Assembly (NCBI RefSeq): GCF_021513135.1
Contig: NZ_CP090980.1
Coordinates: 744,001-808,000, forward strand
Direction: 5' to 3'
Source of the DNA: Vibrio sp. SS-MA-C1-2
Lineage (GTDB): Bacteria; Pseudomonadota; Gammaproteobacteria; Enterobacterales; Vibrionaceae
DNA: 64,000 nucleotides
The first letter of the stretch is position 1. Every line of letters starts with the position of its first letter. Position numbers and translations under genes: made by a program. Under the pieces are notes generated by a model, which was not told where the DNA came from, ran no database searches, and saw nothing but the letters and a program-made list of their open reading frames with translations. This document shows positions 25,974 through 34,403 of this stretch, in pieces.

Positions 25974-27875
25974 ATGAGTAGAATTATTGGTATTGATTTA
26001 GGTACAACAAACTCATGTGTTGCAGTTGTTGATGGTGATACTCCAATCGTTATTGAAAATGCAGAGGGTGAGCGTACAACACCTTCTATTATTGGTTATA
26101 CAGAACAAGAGATTTTGGTAGGACAGCCCGCTAGGCGTCAAGCGATTACAAATCCAAAAAATACGCTATTTGCGATTAAACGTTTAATTGGTCGTCGTTT
26201 TTCTGATGAAGAAGTTCAGCGTGATATTCAAATCATGCCTTATAACATCGTTGAAGCAGATAACGGTGATGCTTGGGTCGAAGCGCAAAGTAAAAAAATG
26301 GCGCCGCCACAGGTTTCTGCTGAAGTTTTAAAGAAAATGAAAAAGACAGCGGAAGATTATCTAGGTGAAAAAGTGACAGCTGCTGTTGTTACTGTTCCGG
26401 CTTATTTCAATGATGCTCAGCGTCAAGCAACAAAAGATGCCGGAAAAATTGCTGGATTAGAAATTAAACGTATTATTAATGAACCAACAGCCGCTGCACT
26501 TGCTTATGGTTTAGATAAAAATAAAAAAGATAGCACGATTGCTGTTTATGATTTGGGTGGCGGTACATTCGATATTTCTATTATCGAGATTGATGAAATT
26601 GAAGGTGAAAAAACCTACGAAGTATTAGCTACAAATGGTGATACTCACCTTGGTGGTGAAGATTTTGATAATGTCTTGATTAACCACTTAGTTGACACTT
26701 TTAAAAAAGATGAAGGGTTTGACCTGCGTAATGACTCGTTAGCGATGCAGCGTGTTAAAGAAGCGGCAGAAAAAGCAAAAATTGAACTCTCTTCAGCCCA
26801 GCAGACAGATATCAACTTACCTTATGTGACAGCCGATGCTACAGGGCCTAAGCATATGAATATTCGCCTTACTCGTGCAAAGCTTGAGGCATTGGTAGAA
26901 TCATTGGTTGAACAGTCATTGAAACCATTAAAGACTGCATTAAAAGATGCAGATCTTTCACCTTCAGATATTTCAGAAGTGATTCTGGTTGGTGGGCAAA
27001 CGCGTATGCCATTAGTTCAAGAAAAAGTTAAAGCTTTCTTTGGTAAAGATCTACGTCATGATGTTAATCCTGATGAAGCTGTTGCACTAGGTGCCGCTAT
27101 TCAAGGTGCGGTATTAGCGGGCGATATTAAAGATGTTTTATTATTAGATGTTACCCCTTTATCTCTTGGTATTGAGACAATGGGCGGGGTGATGACAACG
27201 TTAGTCGATAAGAATACAACGATTCCAACTCGTGCAAACGAAGTCTTTTCAACGGCTGAAGATAACCAAAATGCGGTGACTATCCATGTACTTCAAGGTG
27301 AACGTAAGCAAGCGAAATTGAATAATTCATTGGGTCAATTTAATCTAGAAGGTATTGAGCCTGCACCTCGAGGAATGCCTCAAGTTGAAGTTACATTTGA
27401 TTTAGATGCCGATGGTATTTTGAATGTCTCAGCTAAAGATAAGCAGACAGGTAAAGAACAAAAAATCACGATTCAAGCATCAAGTGGTTTAAATCAGTCT
27501 GATATCGAAAAAATGGTACAAGAGGCTGAATTAAATAAAGATGCAGATAAAGTATTTGAAGAAATTACCGCATTACGAAATCAAGCTGATCATTTAATCC
27601 ACACAACAAATAAAGAATTAGCCGAGCTTGAAGGGACTATTTCAGCAGAAGATAAATCAAACGTTGAAACAGCGATTAAGTCCTTAGAGGATGTAAAAAA
27701 TAGCGATGTAAAAGATGAGATTGAAAGTAAACTTCAAGCGTTACTTTCTGCTGCTCAAATACTAAAAACTGCATCTGAAAATAAAACGACAGATGCAACT
27801 TCAGAAAAATCAAATTCGTCAGATGATGATGTTGTTGATGCAGAGTTTGAAGAAGTGGAAGACGAAAGAAAATAG
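25974..27875 (+). CDS. dnaK: Hsp70 chaperone DnaK (probable second copy)
   Basis: A 633-residue full-length Hsp70 (E. coli DnaK 638). The ATPase domain carries [46 protein letters not shown] and [13 protein letters not shown]. The linker is [16 protein letters not shown] and the C-terminus ends [16 protein letters not shown], near the usual acidic tail. Nothing essential is missing. The setting is unusual for a main Vibrionaceae dnaK, since a CbpA-type J protein and grpE follow instead of zinc-finger dnaJ. It is therefore probably an additional Hsp70 for a special client set. The canonical copy, if present, lies outside the window. Confidence 0.93.
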   Translation: MSRIIGIDLGTTNSCVAVVDGDTPIVIENAEGERTTPSIIGYTEQEILVGQPARRQAITNPKNTLFAIKRLIGRRFSDEEVQRDIQIMPYNIVEADNGDAWVEAQSKKMAPPQVSAEVLKKMKKTAEDYLGEKVTAAVVTVPAYFNDAQRQATKDAGKIAGLEIKRIINEPTAAALAYGLDKNKKDSTIAVYDLGGGTFDISIIEIDEIEGEKTYEVLATNGDTHLGGEDFDNVLINHLVDTFKKDEGFDLRNDSLAMQRVKEAAEKAKIELSSAQQTDINLPYVTADATGPKHMNIRLTRAKLEALVESLVEQSLKPLKTALKDADLSPSDISEVILVGGQTRMPLVQEKVKAFFGKDLRHDVNPDEAVALGAAIQGAVLAGDIKDVLLLDVTPLSLGIETMGGVMTTLVDKNTTIPTRANEVFSTAEDNQNAVTIHVLQGERKQAKLNNSLGQFNLEGIEPAPRGMPQVEVTFDLDADGILNVSAKDKQTGKEQKITIQASSGLNQSDIEKMVQEAELNKDADKVFEEITALRNQADHLIHTTNKELAELEGTISAEDKSNVETAIKSLEDVKNSDVKDEIESKLQALLSAAQILKTASENKTTDATSEKSNSSDDDVVDAEFEEVEDERK

Positions 27876-27909
27876 TTAGATGAAATTTAATTAAAGCGAC
27901 AACTCGGTT

Positions 27910-28036
27910 TATACCTAAAATATTTGGAGTTGCTAGTAAGCGATAAGTGAATGATTCCCTTGAGTATAGGTGAAATATTTCATTGGGATAAATAAGCCCA
28001 GTCGACAGTCTAGTATCTTCAAGTATGAAAGGTATA
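27910..28036 (-). repeat. ERIC-like repeat, reverse orientation, diverged
   Basis: It reads TATACCTAAAATATTTGGAG then TTGCTAGTAAGCG, and ends TTCAAGTATGAAAGGTATA, the reverse complement of the family. The middle is diverged. It lies between dnaK and the J-like gene and might modulate read-through. Confidence 0.7.
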
Positions 28037-28080
28037 GATCGTATTGCAAGCCTACTTGAATACCTAATTCAGGTCTGATT

Positions 28081-28335
28081 ATGATTGATAAAACACATTA
28101 TGAAATATTAGGTATTAACCACGATAGTTCTATTGATGATATTCATCTTTCTTTTAAGCAATTAATTAATAAGAATAGCAAAATAAGTGGGAAATTATCT
28201 TACCAGGAATTTAATGAAATAATTTTAGCTTATGATGTTCTCTCCTGTCATGAAACTAAAATGAAATATGATAGGGATATTAATAATGAAATAGTTAATA
28301 AAAAAGACGTGTTTGTATTCGATTTAAATATTTAA
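28081..28335 (+). CDS. J-like domain protein lacking HPD
   Basis: An 84-residue protein whose first 65 residues follow the J-domain pattern: HYEILGINHDSSIDDIHLSF (helices I-II) and FNEIILAYDVLSCHETKMKYD (helix III plus the YD end). The loop between helices II and III, where HPD should be, reads INKNSKISGKLS and has no His-Pro-Asp. HPD is needed to stimulate Hsp70 ATPase, so this looks like a J-like protein that could bind DnaK or DnaJ without activating it. A second protein of this kind lies at 31357. The role is inferred. Confidence 0.7.
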   Translation: MIDKTHYEILGINHDSSIDDIHLSFKQLINKNSKISGKLSYQEFNEIILAYDVLSCHETKMKYDRDINNEIVNKKDVFVFDLNI

Positions 28336-28432
28336 CACTCCCATTTATATTAATTCCAATGAACATTATTTTGTTTTTCTTTATTATTCATTTGCACTAT
28401 TAGTTATATTGTAAATAAAGGCTAACTCACAC

Positions 28433-29314
28433 ATGGCTAAAGACTATTATGCTCTTTTAGGTCTGACTAAAACAAGCACAAAAAAACAGATAAAAAAAGC
28501 ATACAAAAAACTTGCTAATCAATATCACCCAGATAAAAATCCCAATAATCCCCAAGCAGAAGAAAAGTTTAAAGATATAAAATTAGCATATGAAACTCTT
28601 TATGATGAAGAAAAGAGAAGAGAATATGACTTGTACGGTGAAGAAGGAAGTTCAAATCATCGTCAAAGAAGAGAGTATCAATCACAAGGATTTCGACAAC
28701 AGCATCATAATTCTGCAAATGGTTTTAGTCAGTTTGATTTCTCAGATTTATTTGGTCATGGATTCGATCGACAAAACTCCCGTCAACAGCAACAAAAAGG
28801 TTCAAACTTAGAATTTAATCTTCATATATATCTTTTGGATTCACTGCAAGGTGCAACGAAAGTCATTAATATTCCAATTAATAATCAAAATAAAACGATT
28901 AAAGTTAAAATCCCGAAGGGAATAAAATCGGGTGGAAAAATTCGCTATGCAGGCAAAGGCGAACCGGGTTTCAATCAAGGTCAATCAGGTGATTTAATTA
29001 TACATATTACCGTTGATGATGATGCGACATTGAGTCGTAACGGTGATGATTTAACCTATAAAAAGACGATTGATATGTTTACTGCTGTTTTGGGTGGAGA
29101 GATAAATATCAGTTTATTAGATAAAAATTATAAGCTGAAAATTCCGTCTACTACCCAAAATGGCAAAAAATTCAAATTAAAAAATAAAGGTATAGCAACA
29201 AAAGAAGGGCAGTTCGGGGATCTTTATGTAGAGATTAATATCTCAATACCTAAGCTAGAGACTGAAGAGCAAAAAGCCTTAATCACCCAACTACAAGATT
29301 TATTAAATAAATAA
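28433..29314 (+). CDS. DnaJ-class co-chaperone, CbpA type
   Basis: A 293-residue type B J protein (E. coli CbpA 306). The J domain has an intact HPD at residues 32-34 (YHPDKNPNNP). A Gly/Phe- and Gln-rich region follows (residues 75-120: QGFRQQHHNSANGFSQFDFS). The C-terminal part has two beta-barrel substrate-binding domains (GTIKVKIPKG-like VKVKIPKGIKSGGKIRYAGK, and YKLKIPSTTQNGKKFKLKNKG). No CxxCxGxG zinc fingers are present. It presumably delivers clients to the adjacent DnaK. It lies between the HPD-less J gene and grpE, 28 bases before the latter. Confidence 0.9.
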   Translation: MAKDYYALLGLTKTSTKKQIKKAYKKLANQYHPDKNPNNPQAEEKFKDIKLAYETLYDEEKRREYDLYGEEGSSNHRQRREYQSQGFRQQHHNSANGFSQFDFSDLFGHGFDRQNSRQQQQKGSNLEFNLHIYLLDSLQGATKVINIPINNQNKTIKVKIPKGIKSGGKIRYAGKGEPGFNQGQSGDLIIHITVDDDATLSRNGDDLTYKKTIDMFTAVLGGEINISLLDKNYKLKIPSTTQNGKKFKLKNKGIATKEGQFGDLYVEINISIPKLETEEQKALITQLQDLLNK

Positions 29315-29342
29315 CAAACATTGAATAAAGATAGGATTAATA

Positions 29343-29888
29343 ATGAATAACCATAAAAATAGCAATGATTTAATTAATGAAGAAGAGTTGATGGTGAAAG
29401 GTAATGATAAATCTTTGTCATTAAAAGAACAAATAGAAGAGTTACAGTTAGCATTAAAAGAGAGTCATGAGCAATTATTACGTGTAAGAGCGGATGCTGA
29501 AAATAGCAAAAGAAGAGCACTTACTTCTGCCGATAAAGCAAAAAGTTATGCAATTGATAAGTTCTCTGAAGATCTTATTCCTGTATTTGATAGTTTAGAG
29601 TTAGCAATCGAAGCTGAAGAGAAACAAGAAAAATGTGACAACGTAGCAAATGTGACGTCAGGTTTGAAAATGACTTACAAGCTATTAATTAGTATTGCAG
29701 AAAAGCATGGATTGACAGTTATTAATCCAGAAATGATGACTTTTGATCCTAATTTTCATCAAGCGGTTTCAACACAGCGTTGTCAAACCATTGATGAATT
29801 ACCAAATAAAATTATCTCTGTGTTACAAAAAGGGTTCTTATTAAATGGACTATTAATACGCCCAGCTATGGTTGTCGTCTCTAAATAA
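29343..29888 (+). CDS. grpE: Nucleotide exchange factor GrpE
   Basis: A 181-residue GrpE (E. coli 197). It has the long N-terminal coiled coil (LKEQIEELQLALKESHEQLL), the RADAENSKRRA signature at the end of the helix, FSEDLIPVFDSLELAIEA, and the C-terminal beta wing with GFLLNGLLIRPAMVVVSK. It releases ADP from DnaK. Its place inside a dnaK-dnaJ-type cluster is unusual for vibrios, where grpE is usually elsewhere. This supports a complete second Hsp70 system. Confidence 0.92.
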   Translation: MNNHKNSNDLINEEELMVKGNDKSLSLKEQIEELQLALKESHEQLLRVRADAENSKRRALTSADKAKSYAIDKFSEDLIPVFDSLELAIEAEEKQEKCDNVANVTSGLKMTYKLLISIAEKHGLTVINPEMMTFDPNFHQAVSTQRCQTIDELPNKIISVLQKGFLLNGLLIRPAMVVVSK

Positions 29889-29962
29889 TGAATGGCTAAC
29901 AGTCAAAAAACAGTGTTTACATTAACTTAAACCTTTAAACCTTTGAACATAGAAAGAAAATA

Positions 29963-30898
29963 ATGATAGATAATATAAAAGCTTTAGCGCAACCTGGTGT
30001 TGTTTCTGATGCCAATAAATTTGTTGAATACTTAACATTTATGATTCATCGGGGAACCGATTGTACGATTATTCAAAAAGCACTTAATCAAGTAGCTATG
30101 TTTGAACGCTCTATTTCACAAAAAGATCTCACCGCAAATTTGACTGTCAGTATTGGAGTCTCTAATCATGGTTGGAATATTGTACTACCAAATATATATA
30201 AACCAGTTAAATTAGCTTCTTTTACTGCAATGGAAGAGGGGTCGAGATCATTTCCTGCAACTGATGGAGATCTCTTCTTTATGATTAAATCAGATCGAAT
30301 AGATCTGAATTTTCAATTAGCGAAATATATTTTCAAAGTATTTGGGAATTTTTCTACCTTGGTCGAAGATATTCAAGGATTCCGTTATTTGGATAACCGA
30401 GATATGGTCGATTTTGTCGATGGAAGTGAGAATCCAACATCTGAACTACGTTTAGAATCTATATTAGTGAAAGATGAAAGAAAAGTTCATGTCGGTGGAA
30501 GTTATTTAACGGTACAACGGTACGTAACAAAAGAGAGAAATTGGGTATCACAATCTGTTGCCTACCAAGAAAAAGTGATAGGCAGAACAAAATTTGACGA
30601 TATAGAACTCAATGAAAATGATAAACCGGCTTGGGCTCATAATAATAAAAGCAAAGTTTTTATTGATGGAGTTGAACAGAAAATACTGAGACAAAATCGA
30701 CCATATGGAAATGCACTTGAACATGGCACGATGTTTATTGGCTTTTGTTCAGAGCCCGAAGTGATTCAATTATCATTAAAGCAAATGATCTATGCTGACG
30801 AGTTAGGTAACTATGATCGGTTACTTGATTTTGTTGAAGCAAAAACGGGAACGAATTATTTTATGCTTTCTCAAACATTATTGAATTTATTTGATTGA
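29963..30898 (+). CDS. DyP-type heme peroxidase
   Basis: A 311-residue dye-decolorizing peroxidase similar to E. coli YfeX (299). The distal motif reads DFVDGSENP (Asp153); the usual GxxDG has its first Gly replaced by Asp150. The likely proximal heme His is H226 in WAHNNKSK, and the distal Arg is R243 in ILRQNRPYGN. The end MFIGFCSEPEVI matches the family. There is no signal peptide, so it is cytoplasmic. Placement directly after grpE, with a desulforedoxin protein at the start of the cluster, points to peroxide defence tied to protein folding. Confidence 0.88.
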   Translation: MIDNIKALAQPGVVSDANKFVEYLTFMIHRGTDCTIIQKALNQVAMFERSISQKDLTANLTVSIGVSNHGWNIVLPNIYKPVKLASFTAMEEGSRSFPATDGDLFFMIKSDRIDLNFQLAKYIFKVFGNFSTLVEDIQGFRYLDNRDMVDFVDGSENPTSELRLESILVKDERKVHVGGSYLTVQRYVTKERNWVSQSVAYQEKVIGRTKFDDIELNENDKPAWAHNNKSKVFIDGVEQKILRQNRPYGNALEHGTMFIGFCSEPEVIQLSLKQMIYADELGNYDRLLDFVEAKTGTNYFMLSQTLLNLFD

Positions 30899-31356
30899 TA
30901 TTAATTTCTAAAAAATAGGCTGGACAAGGTAAAAGTTCAGCCTTTATTGGGTAAAAAAAACCACACTCCGCAAAGTTGTTCCAAAATTTATGCAATCCTT
31001 ATCGACTTGATGAATACTTTATATTTTATTCACGTTATTTTAGTAAAATAAAGAGATAAAATGAGTTTTTAATCTATTTTATTTATAAAATTTATCTTTG
31101 TTTGCTCTTAAGTTGGGTTTTGTGTATCCCCTATATCTCACTGTAATTATTGTATTTATTTTTTATATTGCTCTTATTTTATAAATTTTTTATCAAATTA
31201 TTTTTGTTCAGTGTTTTTTCATCGATTTTTTTTCATTAGTTTATGCCTAACTAGACACAAATATCTAATATGCACTCATCGAAACGAAGACGCCCTTTTA
31301 TAGAGCGATTAACGATTCACTACTTAATTATTATTGTTAAGGTTGAGAAGTAGATA
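30899..31356. other. AT-rich intergenic region
   Basis: A 458-base gap inside the chaperone cluster. Inverted AGGCTGGACAAGG and AAAAGTTCAGCC at 30917-30942 could form a hairpin terminating the peroxidase transcript. The rest is very AT-rich and likely carries the promoter of the membrane J-like gene. No gene was seen. Confidence 0.4.
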
Positions 31357-31683
31357 ATGATTGAAAGAACATATTACGATGTACTTGGTATCTCCCCAAG
31401 TAGCTCGATTAATGAGATTCGAAAGTCTTATAAAAATATTGTTAGACAGAATACAAAGACTCCTAGTTCAATTACATTAGAAGAGTTAAACGAAGCAACG
31501 TTAGCCTATAAGGTGCTCTCATCAAGTCATAGTAAATATGATTATGATTTAGATATATTTAATCGTAACGCTCTGATAGGTAAAGCTGATATAGAAAACA
31601 CACTTTTACAATCACTTTTACCCGTACTATTAGCACCTATCAGTCTAATTGCAGTTTGTTTTATTGGTTTGGGCTTATATTAG
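31357..31683 (+). CDS. Membrane-anchored J-like protein lacking HPD
   Basis: A 108-residue protein. Residues 1-68 follow the J-domain pattern (YYDVLGISPSSSINEIRKSY, then LNEATLAYKVLSSSHSKYDYD), but the loop reads VRQNTKTPSSIT with no HPD. Residues about 84-107 form one membrane helix (LQSLLPVLLAPISLIAVCFI). It is a paralog of the soluble HPD-less protein at 28081. A membrane-tethered J-like protein without HPD could recruit DnaJ or DnaK to the membrane or act as a competitor. The function is inferred from architecture and position. Confidence 0.7.
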   Translation: MIERTYYDVLGISPSSSINEIRKSYKNIVRQNTKTPSSITLEELNEATLAYKVLSSSHSKYDYDLDIFNRNALIGKADIENTLLQSLLPVLLAPISLIAVCFIGLGLY

Positions 31684-31770
31684 TTCATTCGCCTTATACC
31701 CAACTGAGGGTATTTATAAGCAATATTAGTTTTTAACCGTTTAATTAAAATTCATCCGAAGGTAAATAGT

Positions 31771-32016
31771 ATGTTTAATGAAGTTCAGTCATTAGTAAAA
31801 GAATTCCCAAATCACAAAAACGAAATCAATCATTTATTAGATAATGATCAAGAGTTTGTCGCAGCAAGCTACCAATATATTTTAATTTCAGAAGAAGTAC
31901 ATCTTCTTGAGACACTGAAAGGCTATATTCAAGGAGAGAATCTTTTTATCAAGAAATTGGTGAAGTCGATGCTGAAAAACCGTTTATTTAATAATATCAA
32001 TGCTATTGCGGCTTAA
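31771..32016 (+). CDS. DUF465-like small protein, copy 1
   Basis: An 81-residue helical protein: MFNEVQSLVKEFPNHKNEIN, then HLLDNDQEFVAASYQYILIS and EEVHLLETLKGYIQ. The EFPxH..I..L...D..F......Y..I..E...LE pattern resembles DUF465/YdcH proteins, which are short helical proteins of unknown role. The C-terminal part (FIKKLVKSMLKNRLFNN) is basic. It is nearly identical to the next gene, a recent tandem duplication at the end of the chaperone cluster. Confidence 0.65.
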   Translation: MFNEVQSLVKEFPNHKNEINHLLDNDQEFVAASYQYILISEEVHLLETLKGYIQGENLFIKKLVKSMLKNRLFNNINAIAA

Positions 32017-32090
32017 TTTTTACTTTTTTGTCGAATCTTTCTTTATTCGCTTTTAACTTATTCTTATAAAATTTATTGGTAGGTACATAT

Positions 32091-32336
32091 ATGTTTAACG
32101 AATTACAGTCTCTCATCAAAGAGTTCCCAAATCACAAAAACGAAATCAATCATTTACTAGATAATGATCATGAATTTGTCGCTGCAAGCTGCCAATATAT
32201 TTTGATTTCAGAAGAAGTACATCTGCTTGAGACGTTAAAAGGTTATATTCAAGGGGAGAATCTTTTTATCAAGAAATTGGTGAAGTCGATGCTTAAAAAT
32301 CGTTTATTTAATAATATTGCTGCTGTAGAGGCGTAG
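32091..32336 (+). CDS. DUF465-like small protein, copy 2
   Basis: An 81-residue near-duplicate of the preceding protein, starting MFNELQSLIKEFPNHKNEIN (ATG 32091; an in-frame start five codons upstream is less likely). Differences are few (Q to H, Y to C, and the last residues NNIAAVEA). The two copies are 74 bases apart. Retention of both suggests a dosage effect or slight specialisation. The role is unknown. Confidence 0.65.
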   Translation: MFNELQSLIKEFPNHKNEINHLLDNDHEFVAASCQYILISEEVHLLETLKGYIQGENLFIKKLVKSMLKNRLFNNIAAVEA

Positions 32337-32439
32337 TGTCATCTTAGTTTAGCTGGAAGTTATTAACTGACTGATTGTAAACATTTTTTATCTAACTTAT
32401 AAGATCAGGTCATTGGTGAGAGACCCAAATCAATCGCCG

Positions 32440-32564
32440 TATATACTTCATCCTTGAAGTCGCTAGGTTGTTGGCTGCACTCGTTTTCCCCAATCATGTA
32501 GTACACCTACACTCATGGGGCCTCACTTGCTGCCTACTAGCAACTCCAATTATTTTAGTTATAT
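32440..32564 (+). repeat. ERIC-like repeat
   Basis: It reads TTGAAGTCGCTAGGTTGTTG, then CCAATCATGTAGTACACC, ACTCATGGGGCCTCACTTGC and AACTCCAATTATTTTAG. It ends the chaperone cluster region. Confidence 0.85.
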
Positions 32565-32642
32565 AAGAGAAATATTCATTAATTTAATGAAAAAGAAAAA
32601 CTAGGGGCAGAGATAGAAGAACAGGGTGAAAAAATAAAAACA

Positions 32643-32725
32643 TTATTTATAATAAAATTTTGCTTTTACTTCTTCTATATCTGATTTAAACAGTAGTGAC
32701 TCAATCAACATAATACTTAATGGAT
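32643..32725 (-). pseudogene. 3' end of the ToxR/CadC-like gene, out of frame by one base
   Basis: At the T7 run 32771-32777 (A7 on the coding strand, in GGAAAAAAAGTAG) the main ORF leaves its expected frame and ends KVVLQLFIMKRFIAT. With one more A the coding strand reads KKSSAATLYYEALYSHLNPL and then SIMLIESLLFKSDIEEVKAK to a stop at 32643, a better TPR-like end. Confidence 0.65.
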
Positions 32726-34108
32726 TTAAGTGGCTATAAAGCGCTTCATAATAAAGAGTTGCAGCACTACTTTTTTTCCTTTCATCTCATAGGCTTTACC
32801 AAGTAAAATCGTACTCATTAATGAACGTTGATAATGGTTATGCTTTCTTAAAGCAATCAGTGCTCCATCAGCATTTTGTTTTGTTAAATAATAGACAGCG
32901 AGAGCTTCATTTGCGGCAACGTTAGTCTCAAATGTATCCGCATCAAAATCATACGATTCAAAGTATTTATTTAATTCTTCAATACTCTCTTTATGTTTAG
33001 TATTTTCCCCCATGTAGAGGTCTAAAATACCCAACATATAATCTAAAGAGACTAAAGTATCAGTGTCATTTCCCAATCTAATTTGTTGTTTTATCTCATT
33101 TCTTGTATCTATTAATTGATCAAAATGGCCAGAAACGATCCTGCCATAAGTTTGAACAATTAAGCTTAGTTCTTTGTTATTATATACCCAAGGCGTTAAC
33201 AACCTCTTGTTATTGTTTATATTAAATAGTTTGGCTAAATCTGCTGATACTTGTATTGACGTACTTGAAATATCAATAGAATTGATGGTATATGTACGAT
33301 CAAGCTTGGTCGTTTTTGATACTTTATCAATAAATTTAAGCTTAAATGACGTTTCACCATTAATCGTGATATTGATGCGCTGAGCGGCATTATTATTAAT
33401 CTCTGCAGAGATATAATAGTGTTGGGTATTCTTTCTTAGATTTCTAAGTATTAACTCAACAATCCCTCGTTGGAGCTCGTACTGTCCAATATTTTCATCA
33501 AAGTGAACTTCGATTAAATAGGGGTTTAAGGTGTATTGTTCTTCTGGGGTAGTTTGCTGTTTATACTCATCATAGCCAAAAAGAGCAAACCCAAAAATGA
33601 TCGCGGAAACTAAAAGAAAAAGAGGTAAACTTTTATATATTTTCCATTTCTTATTAGAGGGAGAAGGTGAATATTTTACTGCAACATTACTATTGTTGGA
33701 CAAGACTTCTGCAGGTAAGTTTTTTACTAATTTAGTGTTCTTTAATGTGGAATTTTGCCCACTAACAACGTCGACTTCCCCTTCGAATTTGTAACCTTTT
33801 TTAGATATAGTTTTAATATAACTTTTGTTTTCTGTGCTGACCTGCTTCAGCTGTTTTCTCAATTCAAAAATAGATTGAGTAACCACTTGATCTGTTAAGA
33901 TAGCACCTTGCCAAACCTTATTGATGATTTGATCACGGCTATAGATAACACCCTCATTTTTAATTAGAAATAGCAATAGCTTAGATAGGCGATTGTCAAT
34001 AAAGAACTCTTCACCTTCAACGATAATTTTGTTTTCATTTGGATCAAAAATCCAATTGTCTACTTTATATTGATCATGTTTTTTCATTATTATTAATAGG
34101 TTATCCAT
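32726..34108 (-). CDS. ToxR/CadC-like membrane-bound regulator
   Basis: A 460-residue ORF. Residues about 10-105 form an OmpR/ToxR-type winged helix (WIFDPNENKIIVEGEEFFID, SRDQIINKVWQGAILTDQVV, IFELRKQLKQ, IKTISKKGYKFEG). A single membrane helix lies near residues 155-175 (LPLFLLVSAIIFGFALFGY). The rest is a periplasmic sensor that ends in TPR-like helices. Such proteins sense acid, amines or other stresses from the periplasm. The C-terminus is shifted by a homopolymer frameshift (see 32643-32725). The target is unknown; the nearest genes are the DUF465-like pair and cpdP. Confidence 0.8.
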   Translation of the reverse strand: MDNLLIIMKKHDQYKVDNWIFDPNENKIIVEGEEFFIDNRLSKLLLFLIKNEGVIYSRDQIINKVWQGAILTDQVVTQSIFELRKQLKQVSTENKSYIKTISKKGYKFEGEVDVVSGQNSTLKNTKLVKNLPAEVLSNNSNVAVKYSPSPSNKKWKIYKSLPLFLLVSAIIFGFALFGYDEYKQQTTPEEQYTLNPYLIEVHFDENIGQYELQRGIVELILRNLRKNTQHYYISAEINNNAAQRINITINGETSFKLKFIDKVSKTTKLDRTYTINSIDISSTSIQVSADLAKLFNINNNKRLLTPWVYNNKELSLIVQTYGRIVSGHFDQLIDTRNEIKQQIRLGNDTDTLVSLDYMLGILDLYMGENTKHKESIEELNKYFESYDFDADTFETNVAANEALAVYYLTKQNADGALIALRKHNHYQRSLMSTILLGKAYEMKGKKVVLQLFIMKRFIAT

Positions 34109-34260
34109 TTATCAAAATAATTTTTTAGAAATCTGCCCTTTCAACAGGAAGGAGATTTTATTGATCTCTTCTAAAAGTATATGTGAGCTTTGAGAAATTT
34201 TATGAAAAGTGGATGTGATTTTTAATAAAATGATGGAAAGTATATTGAATTAAAACAAGA

Positions 34261-34391
34261 TATACATAAAGTGAATGGAAATTGCTCGGTTGTTGGCTAT
34301 ATTCATTCGCCCCAATCATATAGAGAATCTATACTCATGGGGCTTCATTTTTCGTCGCTTATTCGCAACAATAATCACTCTAGGAATATTG
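34261..34391 (+). repeat. ERIC-like repeat, diverged
   Basis: The core TGTTGGCTATATTCATTCG, CCCCAATCATATAGAGAATC and ACTCATGGGGCTTCATTT is clear, but both ends are eroded. Confidence 0.7.
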
Positions 34392-34403
34392 ACTAGAGGT
34401 GAC

